In this document: one piece after another, positions 20,738 through 30,897 of the stretch
Numbering within the stretch: position 1 is the first letter of the stretch
Layout of the letters: each line of letters starts with the position of its first letter
Assembly: GCA_011032825.1 (NCBI GenBank)
Contig: JAADJZ010000002.1
Location: forward strand, 992,001-1,056,000
Direction: 5' to 3'
Length of the DNA stretch: 64,000 bases
From: Massariosphaeria phaeospora
Taxonomy: Eukaryota > Ascomycota > Dothideomycetes > Pleosporales
The notes under the pieces: generated by a model
The model's database searches: none
Seen by the model: only the letters and a program-made list of their open reading frames with translations
Told to the model about the DNA's origin: nothing
Program-made: the position numbers and the translations under genes

Positions 20738-20764
20738 AATCAATCCGGCTGCCCCGGATTGATT
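20738..20764. repeat. Hairpin with perfect 11-bp arms
   Basis: AATCAATCCGG and CCGGATTGATT pair exactly around a 5-nt loop. It lies about 75 nt upstream of the ATG of the 452-aa gene, in or near its leader or promoter. Confidence 0.75.
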
Positions 20765-21485
20765 TGATTGGGTATCTCGTGGAGAGTGAATTGAATTGAT
20801 TGATTTAATAGCTTAAAAGCTCTCGGCCTAATTGATTTATTTATTTAAGAACTGATTAGCTGATTAGGAATAGATTTGTAGATAGCTACTAAGAGGGCGG
20901 CGACTCTAATTGATCAATTGAATTGAGGAGGCGTACGCTACTTAACTCGTACCTAAAATCAACCCTAAAAATCCTATTACAAACTTGCTATACGCTAAAT
21001 CTACAGCCTTACAAACTAATACAGCACAATCTAGCCTTTAGCCAGCTCAGAGAGCTCCTGCAGAAAATAACCAAACTATTTGCAAGTTTCCAGTCCATTC
21101 AAGAGATTGCTAATTGATTTGATTGGAAAACTTTAAGAGAGTGAACTTAATTGATTGATCAGTTACATAATCAAGTGATCAATCAAGTGGTTGCGACAGA
21201 CTTGATTGTTAGCATCTGTGCTCGCTAGAGAATTTTTGTTGCGGTTATGAGGAGAAGCAGATCACGTAATGGTGTTCTGGCGCTACTTCCTCACTTTTCG
21301 AGTACCTCTTACCTCAGCTGTATCATAGATACGTCATATAAATAGACCCTGCTGCTGGCCCTTCGAGAGGGCAGCACGAACACAACAACAATACACACAA
21401 TACTCTGTTTTACTGCCTTGTGCACTCACCCTTTGACAACTGCATACCTTTACCGCGAAAATTTTCCCCACATCTTGACCGGACA

Positions 21486-21577
21486 GAGGAAGGCGCGAGC
21501 CTTGCTAGGCCGACTGCACTATAATAGGCAAGCACATTCGACTTGAGGAGACGGAGGAAGGCGTGAGCCTCGCTAGC
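21486..21577. repeat. 24-bp direct repeat pair
   Basis: GAGGAAGGCG(C/T)GAGCCT(T/C)GCTAG(G/C) occurs at 21486-21509 and 21554-21577. The copies differ at three sites, two of them transitions. Confidence 0.75.
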
Positions 21578-21658
21578 CTGCAAGACTGGATGGTGCGATC
21601 AGCGACCTAGAACACTACAACAGCGGGTTACTCACCCCTATCTTGAGTTTGCTTGAAC

Positions 21659-21682
21659 AATAATCTGTAGCTACAGATTATT
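21659..21682. repeat. Perfect 24-bp palindrome
   Basis: The 12-bp half AATAATCTGTAG is followed directly by its reverse complement CTACAGATTATT with no loop. It lies about 350 bp upstream of the ATG of copy B. Confidence 0.9.
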
Positions 21683-22035
21683 CACGTCTTCCTCTGGATA
21701 GGGCAACATTAGGGACGGTGATCCTTCAGTTATATCGCTGTGGTGGTTGAAGCGTACCGTCTAAAAGAAATCAGCATAGCCCTAAAGAGGTTTGAGATTC
21801 CTACAGTAATACGCGCAAGACTGACATTTCGTAGCGACAGATGGGTTGCTTGTATGAAGCCACAGCAGTGTGAAGGGCGTAGATTGCATATTCATTCGTC
21901 ATTGTGCGATATTCGGCGCCGCTCCTGAGGCGGTGTATCCGCCCACCGCTCATGTGGCAGAATGTCCAATATCGCGCGTTTGTTTCCACGCTCACTTTTC
22001 GCCCCGCACGCCAACACATTACAACTCACGACACA

Positions 22036-23539
22036 ATGTCTGACGACGGAGAATCTAACGTGCCGTTCTCCATCATTGCCTTGATAGCGCGGGCCGTACA
22101 TCTTCCAGATCCCTACGATGAGGATCCAGAAGATCAAGAGTCCGGTGGAGACGAAGCCTCTGCAGATGGCGGCGTTCCACTCGACATGGACCCTCCGCAA
22201 CTACCGGTGAACATACCTCCCATCACACCACAGACTCCACAAGAAGGACAATCTGCGCGTCAAGATCCCCAGTGGGCGCCGCATCTGCATCACGCACCCC
22301 AAGCTCCTGGATTTTCACCACCAGCTCTTCAAGGATCACATTCGATACCTAATATCACGCACCAAACATTTCCAGCTAACCCGTCTACTCCACAATTCTC
22401 CCAATCAGCGCATCCACCACCCGGTCCTATTCATCAACAAACCCAGTTCACACGAGCACCACCGGCTTCACCCCAGCCAAGGTCCACGTATATCGGCGCC
22501 CCTGAACAGCCGGTAGCTACAAACGGACAACTGCGTTACCCGGTCGAGCGGTACATCCCCCCACCTAGCTATTACGACTGTGACAGTTTCGAGGTAGTGA
22601 GGGATTCTGGAGTTCCGGCAAGATTCGCAAACTGTTTTGATTGCGGGCGACCTAAAGGTCTCCATACGAATAATATGCATTGCCCCTTCCAATGCCAATT
22701 TTGCAAGTCACCGCACTATGGAACCGTAAGTACTGATCTATACCGCAGTTCTCCCTTGTGAAATCCTGACTAATACACTACACTACAGCCGTGCACTCAA
22801 CTCTATGCTTCCACCGCCTTCCTAAGTCGATATGCCGCCGTACCTCCAATTAGATTCCCACCCAGTCTACCCATCAAACCAAATCGAGATGAAGCGTACC
22901 ACCTAAGAGATCTAGGCTATATAACTATTGAGCCATGGCACAATCGTCTGGGTCATCAGCGTGAGGCCTACCATTGGATCAATCCACAGGTAACGCCTCT
23001 CAGCAAACGCCAAGTGCAGCGACAGATCCCGCGGGATAACCGACTCCAGAAATCTGGAGGAAGCGGACGAGGAGGACCTAGTGGGCAAATAGGGCGTGGT
23101 AGTCAAGGCGTGCGTGGTGGACAAGGAGCGCGTGGTGGGCAAGGAGGCCAACCCATCACATACGGCCACCCAGCCGGAGCAGGCTACCAACTAAATCAAC
23201 AAACCGGACATGGCCAGCCGGTAGGACCAAACCATCAATCCAATCAACCTACCGAAAATGGTCAGCCGACGGGAGCAGGCTATCCACACAACCAACCCAC
23301 TGGATATGGCCAGCCGACGGGAGCAGGCTATCAACCTAATCAGCCCCCCGGACATGGCCAGCCAGCAGGACCAAAGCTACCATCACCATCAACAGCCCGC
23401 AGGGGGTAGCTCCCAAACGAACCAGCCCTATACTCCGCAAGCATACACGTCCCCACATGCGCCTAGAAATGGGAGGGGACATAATTCTTCTTCTCAGAGG
23501 GGAGGCACGGGGGGTCGGCCAAATGCTCGTCGAGGTTGA
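22036..23539 (+). CDS. Cys-motif protein, copy B, with Gly-rich repeat tail
   Basis: Exon 1 is 22036-22725 and exon 2 starts at 22789; the 63-nt intron (GTAAGT, branch ACTAAT, ACAG) is phase 0. The N-terminus MSDDGESN leads into an acidic then Pro/Gln-rich region. The core YYDCDSFEVV, NCFDCGRPKGLHT, CPFQCQFCKSPHY and CTQLYASTAFL matches copy A. It is followed by PPSLPIKPN and YHWINPQVTPLS, also shared. The tail is Gly/Arg-rich (RGGQGARGGQGGQ) with 16-residue repeats. As printed, exon 2 stops at 23409 (436 aa); dropping one A of AAA at 23373-23375 continues the frame through SYHHHQQPAGG to RRG at 23539, which fits better. RNA binding is an inference from the RGG-type tail only. Confidence 0.7.
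23164..23373 (+). repeat. 48-bp coding tandem repeat (16 residues, four copies)
   Basis: The units read G(H/Q)P(A/V/T)GxxxxxNQ(Q/P)xxx, for example GQPTGAGYPHNQPTGY. Four full copies and a partial one lie in the C-terminal part of copy B. Confidence 0.8.
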
Positions 23540-24249
23540 AAACTTCCTGTACGCTGCATTCCTGGAAGCTACATACGCCAACATGTGAGAGGGATGATGC
23601 GTCTGAGATACGATAGGTATGTTCTCGGAGGTGGTGGGAACGAATGCACTTGCTAGTCTTCCACGTCTATATCTGTGTGCGTCATTGAATTTTCACTGGT
23701 CTCTATACGCTCTTTCTCAAGCGCGCCTACTTGCAGAACCATGATGCCGACGAGCCGACGAGCCATCCATGTTTTGAGTGTGCAGCTACTGGCATCTTGT
23801 TTACCTCCTTGGTGCGCGTTCCTGAACAAAGTCGGAATCTAGGCGAGGCTCTCTAAGTCTTTGAATAGAGTGTCTGATGAAGGACTCGTGGAGCTGGTGT
23901 CAGGCCGGAGTTCGGGCGTTGAGCTTGTTGTGGGAGATACGCTTGTTGAGGGTTCGGGCCAAGGAGGGCGGCCTGCGTTATGAAAGCCCAATTGATGTGT
24001 TACATTCAGCGGCGGGCAAATGGAAGGCCAAAGGGGCTAGAACAGCTTTGATCGGCCATCCCTTGCCAATTCGCATACTGCAGGCAACGAAATATGATGA
24101 CGTAGTCTCGCGCCTCATCACGGTGGATCCTTGAGGTTCACGTGCTAACGCGTGTCCGAAGCCGCTAGACCTTTTTTAAAATCTGCCACTCGCTGCTCCG
24201 CCATCTTCTTTTCGTCGTCCCCTCTGCACTCTGCTTACAGTACGCAATC
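23540..24249. other. Intergenic, no gene seen
   Basis: Short ORFs only. A plausible leader precedes ATG 24250. Confidence 0.5.
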
Positions 24250-24950
24250 ATGGAGCGGAATCATGAAGGATCCATGCCGGAGGCCTCCCCAGATGACTGT
24301 TCGGCTCAAGGCCCCGAGGGTCAGTTGTTTGAGCTATTGAATGCGCATGGGTTAATTCGGTGTAGACCAGACACGGTACGACGAGTCTTCCGCTCAAGAG
24401 TTCGACAGACAGTTGCCATTACATCAAGCTCGCCCAACAACCGCTGCTCGAATGTCATCACAAGGTATTCATTCTTTATGCGACTCAATAAGAAATCGCT
24501 CACATCGCATCTATAGTTCATCACCCGCAGTCATCGTCCCAGCATCCAACCGGCAACACTCCCGGCGCTCCAGAGCTGTTTGCGAAGATGGTGGATCTGT
24601 TCGAGCAGATGGCTGGTTTAATGCGCGAGCTTGGCAGAGTAATCGATCCATCAGAAGACAATCGGTCATATATAGCTCCGCCGCAGCATCAAGCATACGT
24701 CCGCCAGTCGCGTCCTCAGGAACACTCTCCGGGATACGTCCCCGAAGGCACTCCTCGGCCATACTTCCGCCAGTCGCGCCCTCCGGGGTACGTAACTCAG
24801 CACCACCCCCAAGGATACGTCCCCGAGGGCCCTCCACCACCGTACATCCCCCGGTCTCATCCCCAAGACAACGTGTCGGATTCTGGTCTTCCATCCCTAG
24901 ACTACCTCATTCAGCAAATTGCTAGCCTAGACGAGCTGGATGTTGATTGA
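24250..24950 (+). CDS. Pro/Gln/Tyr-rich repeat protein, 200 aa
   Basis: Three exons fit exactly by phase: 24250-24319, 24366-24464 and 24517-24950, with introns of 46 nt (GTCAGT...GTAG) and 52 nt (GTATTC...ATAG). The product starts MERNHEGSMPEASPDDC, has a central helix (APELFAKMVDLFEQMAGLMR), then tandem Pro/Tyr units (SPGYVPEGTPRPYFRQSRP; HPQGYVPEGPPPPYIPRS) and ends in an acidic helix (LIQQIASLDELDVD). No domain is recognised. It lies in the accessory region beside the Cys-motif and RING genes. The splice model is a deduction; transcript evidence would settle the first intron, which has a weak donor. Confidence 0.55.
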
Positions 24951-26180
24951 GTCAAAACGCCTGACCTACTGCACGAGCTCTTGGATCCGCTACATAGTGT
25001 TGGATGGGGATCATGTTCAACTGAATGGCTCATCGGACTATTTCAGCATTACCCCGCTTGCAACGCTGGGGTTAGCTGCTTGGTTGTTTGTTAGTCAATG
25101 ATCCTAGAGTAGACCATAACTTTCGAGCCATATACAGACCCCCCTGTGCATGTATCTACAGGGAATTCCATCACTCGGCTTCGTGGACTAAGCAGAGTCC
25201 TATCTCCATGCTGTGTCTACCCTTCGTCTTACATCGTTATTTTAACACACTTTACCAGCGAACCATATTTTTCTAGCCGATCTAAACCCTTCTAGTCTCT
25301 TTGGCCTTCCCACCGACCGCAAATCAATGCTATGAGACGTTCCTCGGCAACCCCAACTCTACGGAATTTGCGCCCATGGCATGCTTCTCTGTTCCTCTTC
25401 CACATCGCACAGCTCCCTCTGACGAGTATCATTCGTTTCCAGTCATCGATGCGCGAAAGAGACAGCCGCCCGTGCATTTACCGAGCAGATCATCTGCAAC
25501 AGTGTCTATATCATTCATCTTATGTCGTAGTCAAACGTTGGTTCCAGAGCCCACCCGTTCGATCGATACGGCAAGGTGTCAAGCCTCTATGGCGCTTGCT
25601 GCCTTCATCAAGATCATCTGCTGCACGACTAGAAAGGTGCAGAAGGTTCAGGCTACGGAGGAGTAATCCTTTGGATGCCAGAGCACGTTTTAGCATGAAA
25701 GCGTCGTTCGATGATATCTTGGGAAAGCCTACATGTATCCAACAGACCAGGTTTAGTAAAATTTGACGTAACTTAAAAGTCAAAACTTAATAAATGCTGG
25801 GTAGCCAGCTTGGTTGGATAAATTTGTAGAATGGAGTGAAAGTCACATGTGTGTGGTGACGGGACATACTGCTTTAACAGGTTTACGTACCCAGTGATCT
25901 ACAGATTTTGGCCCGTGAACAAACTGCAATGGAAGTAATGTAGCGCGTTGTTCGTAATTCTCTAAACTTCTCTAGAGTGAACGCCTGCCCTAGAATGATT
26001 AAGTGCCTTCCGTCGGGTAGCTGCTTGCGAGGCTAACGCTAGCCTGTTTGGGACTAGCATTTCTGTCCAGGTGAATAAATATCACGCACCCTCCTGTACT
26101 ATTAATACCCCCATAATATCTTCAACATACTACCTGATCCCTGCGTTCATACACAACACGAAACCCTCTCGCACCTTGCA
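24951..26180. other. Gene-free 1.2 kb
   Basis: The longest ORF (25332-25766 +) is Arg-rich and looks random. 25780-26100 is AT-richer. No repeat or RNA gene was noticed. Confidence 0.5.
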
Positions 26181-27080
26181 ATGTCGAAACCATACACTAA
26201 CCTGGAGGACTTCCTCCGCCGTGGCGTCGAGACTCCCGAGTGTCCAATATGTTGCGAGGAATTCGGTCCGGCGACTTCAACTACTACTCCTCAAGTTCCA
26301 AAAAACGCGCCAGCATCCAAAAACTCGCCTTTAGTACTCATACGCATTGAAGCTTGCGGGCACTCGTTCCACCGTGGCTGTCTTCTGGGCTGGATCAAAG
26401 GACAAGGTCGCAATACCTGCCCAATGTGTCGAGGCGTACTCTTCCGCGACAACCGCACGAATCACTCTCAACTCTTCCGCAACAACCACCTGGAGCACTC
26501 TCAACAACCTGGTTCCATGCCGATATATGATTTCTTGCGAGAATCGACGGTCGACGACCGGCGCGAGTTGGTGGTGTTAGAGGCGTGGCTGGCATCTATG
26601 CGTGCCAGGGGTGTTGGGCGGGTACAAGTGCCATCTCCAACACAGGACGAGAATTGGTCAAGAGTGGGACCTATGAGGGGGGCCGAGGCTCTGTCAGGAG
26701 TGCCATCTACGACGTTGCGTTCGGCTATGCCGAGAGTGGCACCTGTTATGGTGAGGGGTCAGCCTCCGTCTACTGTTACCGGCCGCATGAACGATCTCAT
26801 CATGGGTATGGATCGTGGTTTTCACGTTGACGAGGCGAGACTACAACAGGGACAAACTGATGCACAGGCGCGCGAGCAGATTAGGGGCGGAATAGCGCAA
26901 CGTAGAGGCATAGTGCTTCAATCCTCTAGCCAAAACACGCCGCCCGAGCCACCACTTCATGGACCCGCGTCTACCAATCCTCAAGAGCCTCGTGCATCAT
27001 CGAGTCGTGTCCCGGAGGCAGAACCTGATGAGGCTCCGTGGTGGCGTAATGCGAGGAGGCACCATCATTGGGGTAGGTGA
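26181..27080 (+). CDS. RING-H2 finger protein, probable E3 ubiquitin ligase
   Basis: Intronless, 299 aa; ATG 26181 follows CACCTTGCA. A complete RING-H2 lies at about residues 21-80: CPIC, then CGHSFHRGC, then CPMC, with a long loop between the first and second zinc pairs. RING-H2 domains recruit an E2 enzyme, so ubiquitin ligation of an unknown substrate is likely. The rest is low-complexity (Ser/Arg/Gln-rich), with a short conserved-looking helix (DDRRELVVLEAWLASMRARG) and a Trp/His-rich end (WWRNARRHHHWGR). No membrane segment is present, so it is likely soluble. A second, degenerate RING protein lies 4 kb downstream. Confidence 0.82.
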   Translation: MSKPYTNLEDFLRRGVETPECPICCEEFGPATSTTTPQVPKNAPASKNSPLVLIRIEACGHSFHRGCLLGWIKGQGRNTCPMCRGVLFRDNRTNHSQLFRNNHLEHSQQPGSMPIYDFLRESTVDDRRELVVLEAWLASMRARGVGRVQVPSPTQDENWSRVGPMRGAEALSGVPSTTLRSAMPRVAPVMVRGQPPSTVTGRMNDLIMGMDRGFHVDEARLQQGQTDAQAREQIRGGIAQRRGIVLQSSSQNTPPEPPLHGPASTNPQEPRASSSRVPEAEPDEAPWWRNARRHHHWGR

Positions 27081-27639
27081 TACCCTTCTTGAAAAGGGTA
27101 ATCAGCACTCTTTTTAGGTTGATCGGGAATACTAAGACTGCTGGAGCAAAGGGAGACAGGTTGAGCGTTTGAACTGCGATCATTGATGTCGCTGCTGCTA
27201 CAGCGCACATGGTAGAACTTGTGTTCTCGTGTATATCTAAATGCTGAGCGCGACGGCTGAGCGAAAAGAGAGGCACAGATACCTTGTAGTATAGCCGTAT
27301 GGAATTCCACAGTACCCCGACTCCACCATTTTCATGCAGCTTTGACAGCACTTGGCTCAAAGCTGCAACGCTATGCAAACCTTGGGTCTTACCACATAAG
27401 ATAGGGCAGACTAACAGCTTCATTCCTCACCGTCCACGTCGTTCCTGGGGTTCATTCTCCCTGTGATTATAGTATCCATGACAAATCCCTCTGAAGTAAT
27501 GCAATGAGCGACTTGCGTCCAGGTGAAGCAGCAAATGCGATTCATGCTCTTCATCATTCAAGCCATACCATGGTGAGTCCCGATCTCTAGTCCTGCACAA
27601 ATGATTAGTTTACATGTAATTTTGCTACATCGGAGCCAC
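27081..27639. other. Intergenic, no gene accepted
   Basis: A convergent spacer. A minus-strand 150-aa ORF (26971-27423) overlaps the RING gene end and was not accepted. Confidence 0.4.
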
Positions 27640-29487
27640 TTACAATCGGTTGTCGCGTATGAACTCTCCGTTCGTCTTGCCTTTCCAATATGGATGCCTT
27701 GAATTGCTCCATCCATCCGAGTGATACAGTGGTTCCAGGGAGTGGTCGAGGTTCTTCGGAGTCATTGTGAGCATGGCCTCGTGATATCCAAGCATTTCGT
27801 GCCCGAGAAGTTGCTTTCGTGTGGCTTCCTTGGCGCGTTGGTATCCAATATCTTTACCATCAGCTTTCCCCTGCTTGTGGCCTCTGTTGTAACCATCGTC
27901 GTAACCTTCTTTGTTTCCCTCCTCCCAACCTTCATTGTGTCCTTCTTCCCAGCCTTCGTCGTGCCCCTCGTCCCAACCTTCTTGCCTTCCCCCGTCCCAA
28001 CCTTCTTGGAACCCCGCAGCCTTTCCATCTTTGAATCCAGTGCGGCGGCCTTCTTTAAGTCCTCCTTTTCGTCCCTTAGTTTCCCCTTTCTGAAACCCTG
28101 CACTGATTCCTTCTTGAAAATGTTCATGCTTACTATGTTGGAAACCTGCCTCATAGCTGTCTGTCTGATGTTGCGCTAGAGCATCATTCTTTCCTTGCTC
28201 GATTCCGGTGGTGTTCCCCTCTTCATATCCCGCCTTGTGACCTTCCTCGTACCCATCATTGAAGCTCGTGTCATTGGCAGCGTTTTCAGCAATTTCGTAT
28301 GCGTCATTGACCAGTTTGTCGATCAGCCCCTCCTTCTCTTCTTTAACAATAGTATAACAGAAGGTCTTGGCCTCAGTTAACATCTCCGGCTTGATTTTCT
28401 CTAATTCCTGATTCACTCTCGTCCACAAGACAGCTTCTAATGCGGTACCTTCTCACGATTCAACCTTGTGTCGATGCCAGTCTTCTTGCTCGACAGAGAA
28501 CGCCTTGCGTTCTAGTTGAAGAGAAATCGTAGCATTCTTGTGATTGTCGATCTCTTTTTGATTTGCTAACCGTGCCGCCTCCACATCTTTCTCACGCTGT
28601 GCGACTAAGTTCATTCGCTGCGTATGCTCGTTCCGGAGATCATCTCGTGCCTTCTCGAACCTCTTCGTCAACTCCACAAGACGAAGCTCGGGCACACAGT
28701 GTTTCTTTTCCCATTTCTCGAATGCTCGAGTCGCTGTTGCGTGGCCCTTCACCAAGTTTTGCATCTCCCCCAACGCCGTGTCTACCTTGGCTCCGAAGCT
28801 CTTAATGACTAAGCAAATATCATCGATATTCTTTGTCTCTGCTTCCTTCTGTTTGAGCTTAGATTCTCGCTCTTTGAGTTGTGCTTCGAGGGTTTCTGCT
28901 GCTGCGAGTCTGTGCTGATCTTTACCCTTCTCTTTCTCACTAGCTTGTCGCAGAGCCCGCAAGTGACGCATGTGTTCCTCCTATTCATTCTGCATATGCA
29001 ACAAGTTCCCTATTTCTTGGGCGGCATTGCGGGCGTCGTCGGCACTACTTTTCTGAAATAAGGCGCGTTTGGCGTCCGCATCGCATTTGGCCAGCCATAC
29101 CTCTTGCATATGTGTCTGTGCCCATTGCGCCCATTGTTCGTAGCGTAATCGATCCTCATAGAAGTCCTCAAGGATTGTAGCAACAGTTCCCGGCAGCAGG
29201 CTTGGGCTGAGGTCCGTAAACTCCCAGAAGTCTACACACGTCGACGGTGAGGGTAAGGGTGGCGCTCCTGCGAGAGGGTCTTTGGGCGGATTCCAGTACG
29301 GTCTTGAAGGCGTTGAAAGAGGCTGCCACGTAACTGCATCTGTTAGACTCCATGATACATAAATGAAGCCATCGCCATCGAGAATCGAGATGTTCAACTC
29401 ACCGACGCTGCGAAGGTCATCTCCTGTGTTGGCTTCCCAATTCGCCTTTACCAGTTCGCCACCCCGCGAGCCTACTTGGGCCGACAT
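27640..29487 (-). pseudogene. Coiled-coil / Gly-xxx repeat protein broken by two in-frame stops
   Basis: Three ORFs (29487-28981, 28971-28453, then to 27640) lie in one frame and are separated only by single stops: TAG at 28981-28983 and TGA at 28453-28455. Read through, the gene has about 613 sense codons. The N-terminal part has WSLTDAVTWQPL and a helical YEDRLRYEQWAQWAQ. The middle is a long coiled coil (LKERESKLKQKEAETK). The C-terminal third has Gly at every fourth residue (27 tetrads). Only the first ORF and an internal codon have an ATG; the third starts without one. Both stops could be C-to-T changes of CAG/CGA. The Gly-x3 pattern recalls Yae1/Lto1 deca-GX3 proteins but is far longer. 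Readthrough or sequence error are alternatives. Confidence 0.65.
27844..28260 (-). repeat. 12-bp coding repeat giving (xxxG)n
   Basis: On the minus strand five tetrads (YEEG, HKAG, YEEG, NTTG, IEQG), a 30-residue gap and then 22 consecutive tetrads (ISAG, FQKG ... WDEG, HDEG, WEEG ... KDIG) put Gly at every fourth position. Aromatic and acidic residues dominate the other positions. Confidence 0.9.
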
Positions 29488-29994
29488 GGCGCAGGTGGGG
29501 TGATATTGGGGGTGAGAAACGTCGAGGTCGCGCCTGGCGGATCGGGAAAGAGAGAGGACGGTGCCAAGCCACTAGCGTCGCACTCATTCAAAGGTTTTCG
29601 CTGCGCCAGCGATGAGCTTCATTAAATCTGTGGTGTGCCGAGCAGCTTGTTCTGTATAATAAGCCATCGGAACTGCGGGTTGTGCGTGAGACATCTCTGC
29701 AGTGTCTCTTCTCCTATTTTCTTTCACTTTTATCACTCCCCGACTCTCTCTCCGGCTCCTATACCAAGAACATCATCGCCGCGCCTATCGTTCTATCATT
29801 GAGACTCCACCCATGCATGGTGTTTCATCTAAATATAACAGTCAAACGGGGTGTCAATCTTTGTTACTAGGTAAGTGTTGCTGAACGTGGATCTGCAACA
29901 CATCACTTCGTGAATCTCACCTTGTGGCTCTAGATAACCGTCAGTTCGCTAACGGGAATCACCGAAAGCCGTTGGAACGTGACTTCAAGCATAG
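29488..29994. other. Intergenic, possible promoter and 5' exon
   Basis: A CT-rich stretch at about 29690-29760 and an ATG at 29814 followed by a strong donor (GTAAGT at about 29871) look like a gene start for the fragment below, but the phases do not join. Confidence 0.3.
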
Positions 29995-30355
29995 TACAAA
30001 AGCAGTTACTATCTGTTCTATGGCCGCTGGCGTTTGATGCTGGAACCAGCAGGTATGTTTCCAGAACGTCCACTATTGATCGAGCTTGAACTGACTCGCT
30101 TTCTATGATAATCCAGCCATCCCTCAAGATCTGTCTAAATCTGTAACTGCCGAGACCTCCTCCAGAAAAGGTCCCGCGAAGCTTCACAATGAGGCATTGA
30201 TCAAGACATTCGCGACCGAGATCTACGATGTACTTCGGCTCCGGCTGGAGCACCTAGGCGGCGATGCAATCGTTCGCATCGAAGAAATGCTCGCGATTGA
30301 GGAGTACATCTCAGGCGAAGAGGAAGGCGGGGTCGAGGTTGAAGATTGTCAATAG
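29995..30355 (+). CDS. Possible 3' exons of an unknown gene
   Basis: Two segments, 29995-30052 and 30117-30355, join in phase over a 64-nt intron (GTATGT, branch CTGAC, CCAG). They encode about 98 residues: YYLFYGRWRLMLEPA, then LIKTFATEIYDVLRLRLEHL, VRIEEMLAIEEYISGEEE and an acidic end. Composition is convincing, but no upstream exon fits in phase. A minus-strand ORF (30253-29930) over the same DNA also looks protein-like, so the coding strand is not certain. Confidence 0.35.
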
Positions 30356-30378
30356 TGGCCGTCGTCAATCCTCAACGA

Positions 30379-30458
30379 TCGTCTCCGATGCCCTGCACGA
30401 GATAGTCACACCGGCCAGTCGTCTCCGATACCCTGCACGAGATAGTCACACCTGTCAT
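30379..30458. repeat. 40-bp tandem duplication
   Basis: Two adjacent 40-bp copies start TCGTCTCCGAT(G/A)CCCTGC; they differ by one transition and by the last six bases. Confidence 0.85.
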
Positions 30459-30897
30459 TCGTATAACTTCGCTATCGGAGAGGCTGTGCGCGATGCTAAG
30501 GGGAACCGAGTCTGTTTTCACAAGAATAGGGACTTCAATCATGGTGCTGCCGATCCAGATCGCAGCTTCCGATACATCATCAGTTCTTCCGATCTACATC
30601 GGTTCTTCCAACAAGAAAGATTAGGTTTTAGGCAATACTCTTGACAGTACATAGGAGCTTAGCAACGGTCTACCTCTGTTCCTTTAACCCTATTGTATCT
30701 AGTAAATCAGCTATACACTACTAAAGCACAGTCTCTAGCTGTACCAGAACAAAGCGCACCGAGGACACGAGCGACGTTCAGATACAATGGCCAGATGTTT
30801 TAAAAATGTGCTCTTCCATTCCAGTATATCAGAAAAGCAACCGACGGCTTTCTCAACTCTCTCATCCCTTGACACCAGTTCCAAGCATCAACACACC

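Larger units (their letters stand above)
20765..22035. other. Gene-free 1.3 kb, AT-rich first half
   Basis: 20765-21210 is rich in ATTGATT/AATCAAT words and stops. 21350-21700 is less AT-rich and holds a direct repeat and a palindrome (listed). The last 100 nt are the promoter and leader of the Cys-motif gene copy B. Confidence 0.5.

Noticed and set aside
25332..25766. 144-aa plus ORF
   Set aside because: Arg-rich and random-looking; no support.
26971..27423. 150-aa minus-strand ORF with ATG
   Set aside because: Overlaps the RING gene end; mixed hydrophobic composition but no motif or splice support.
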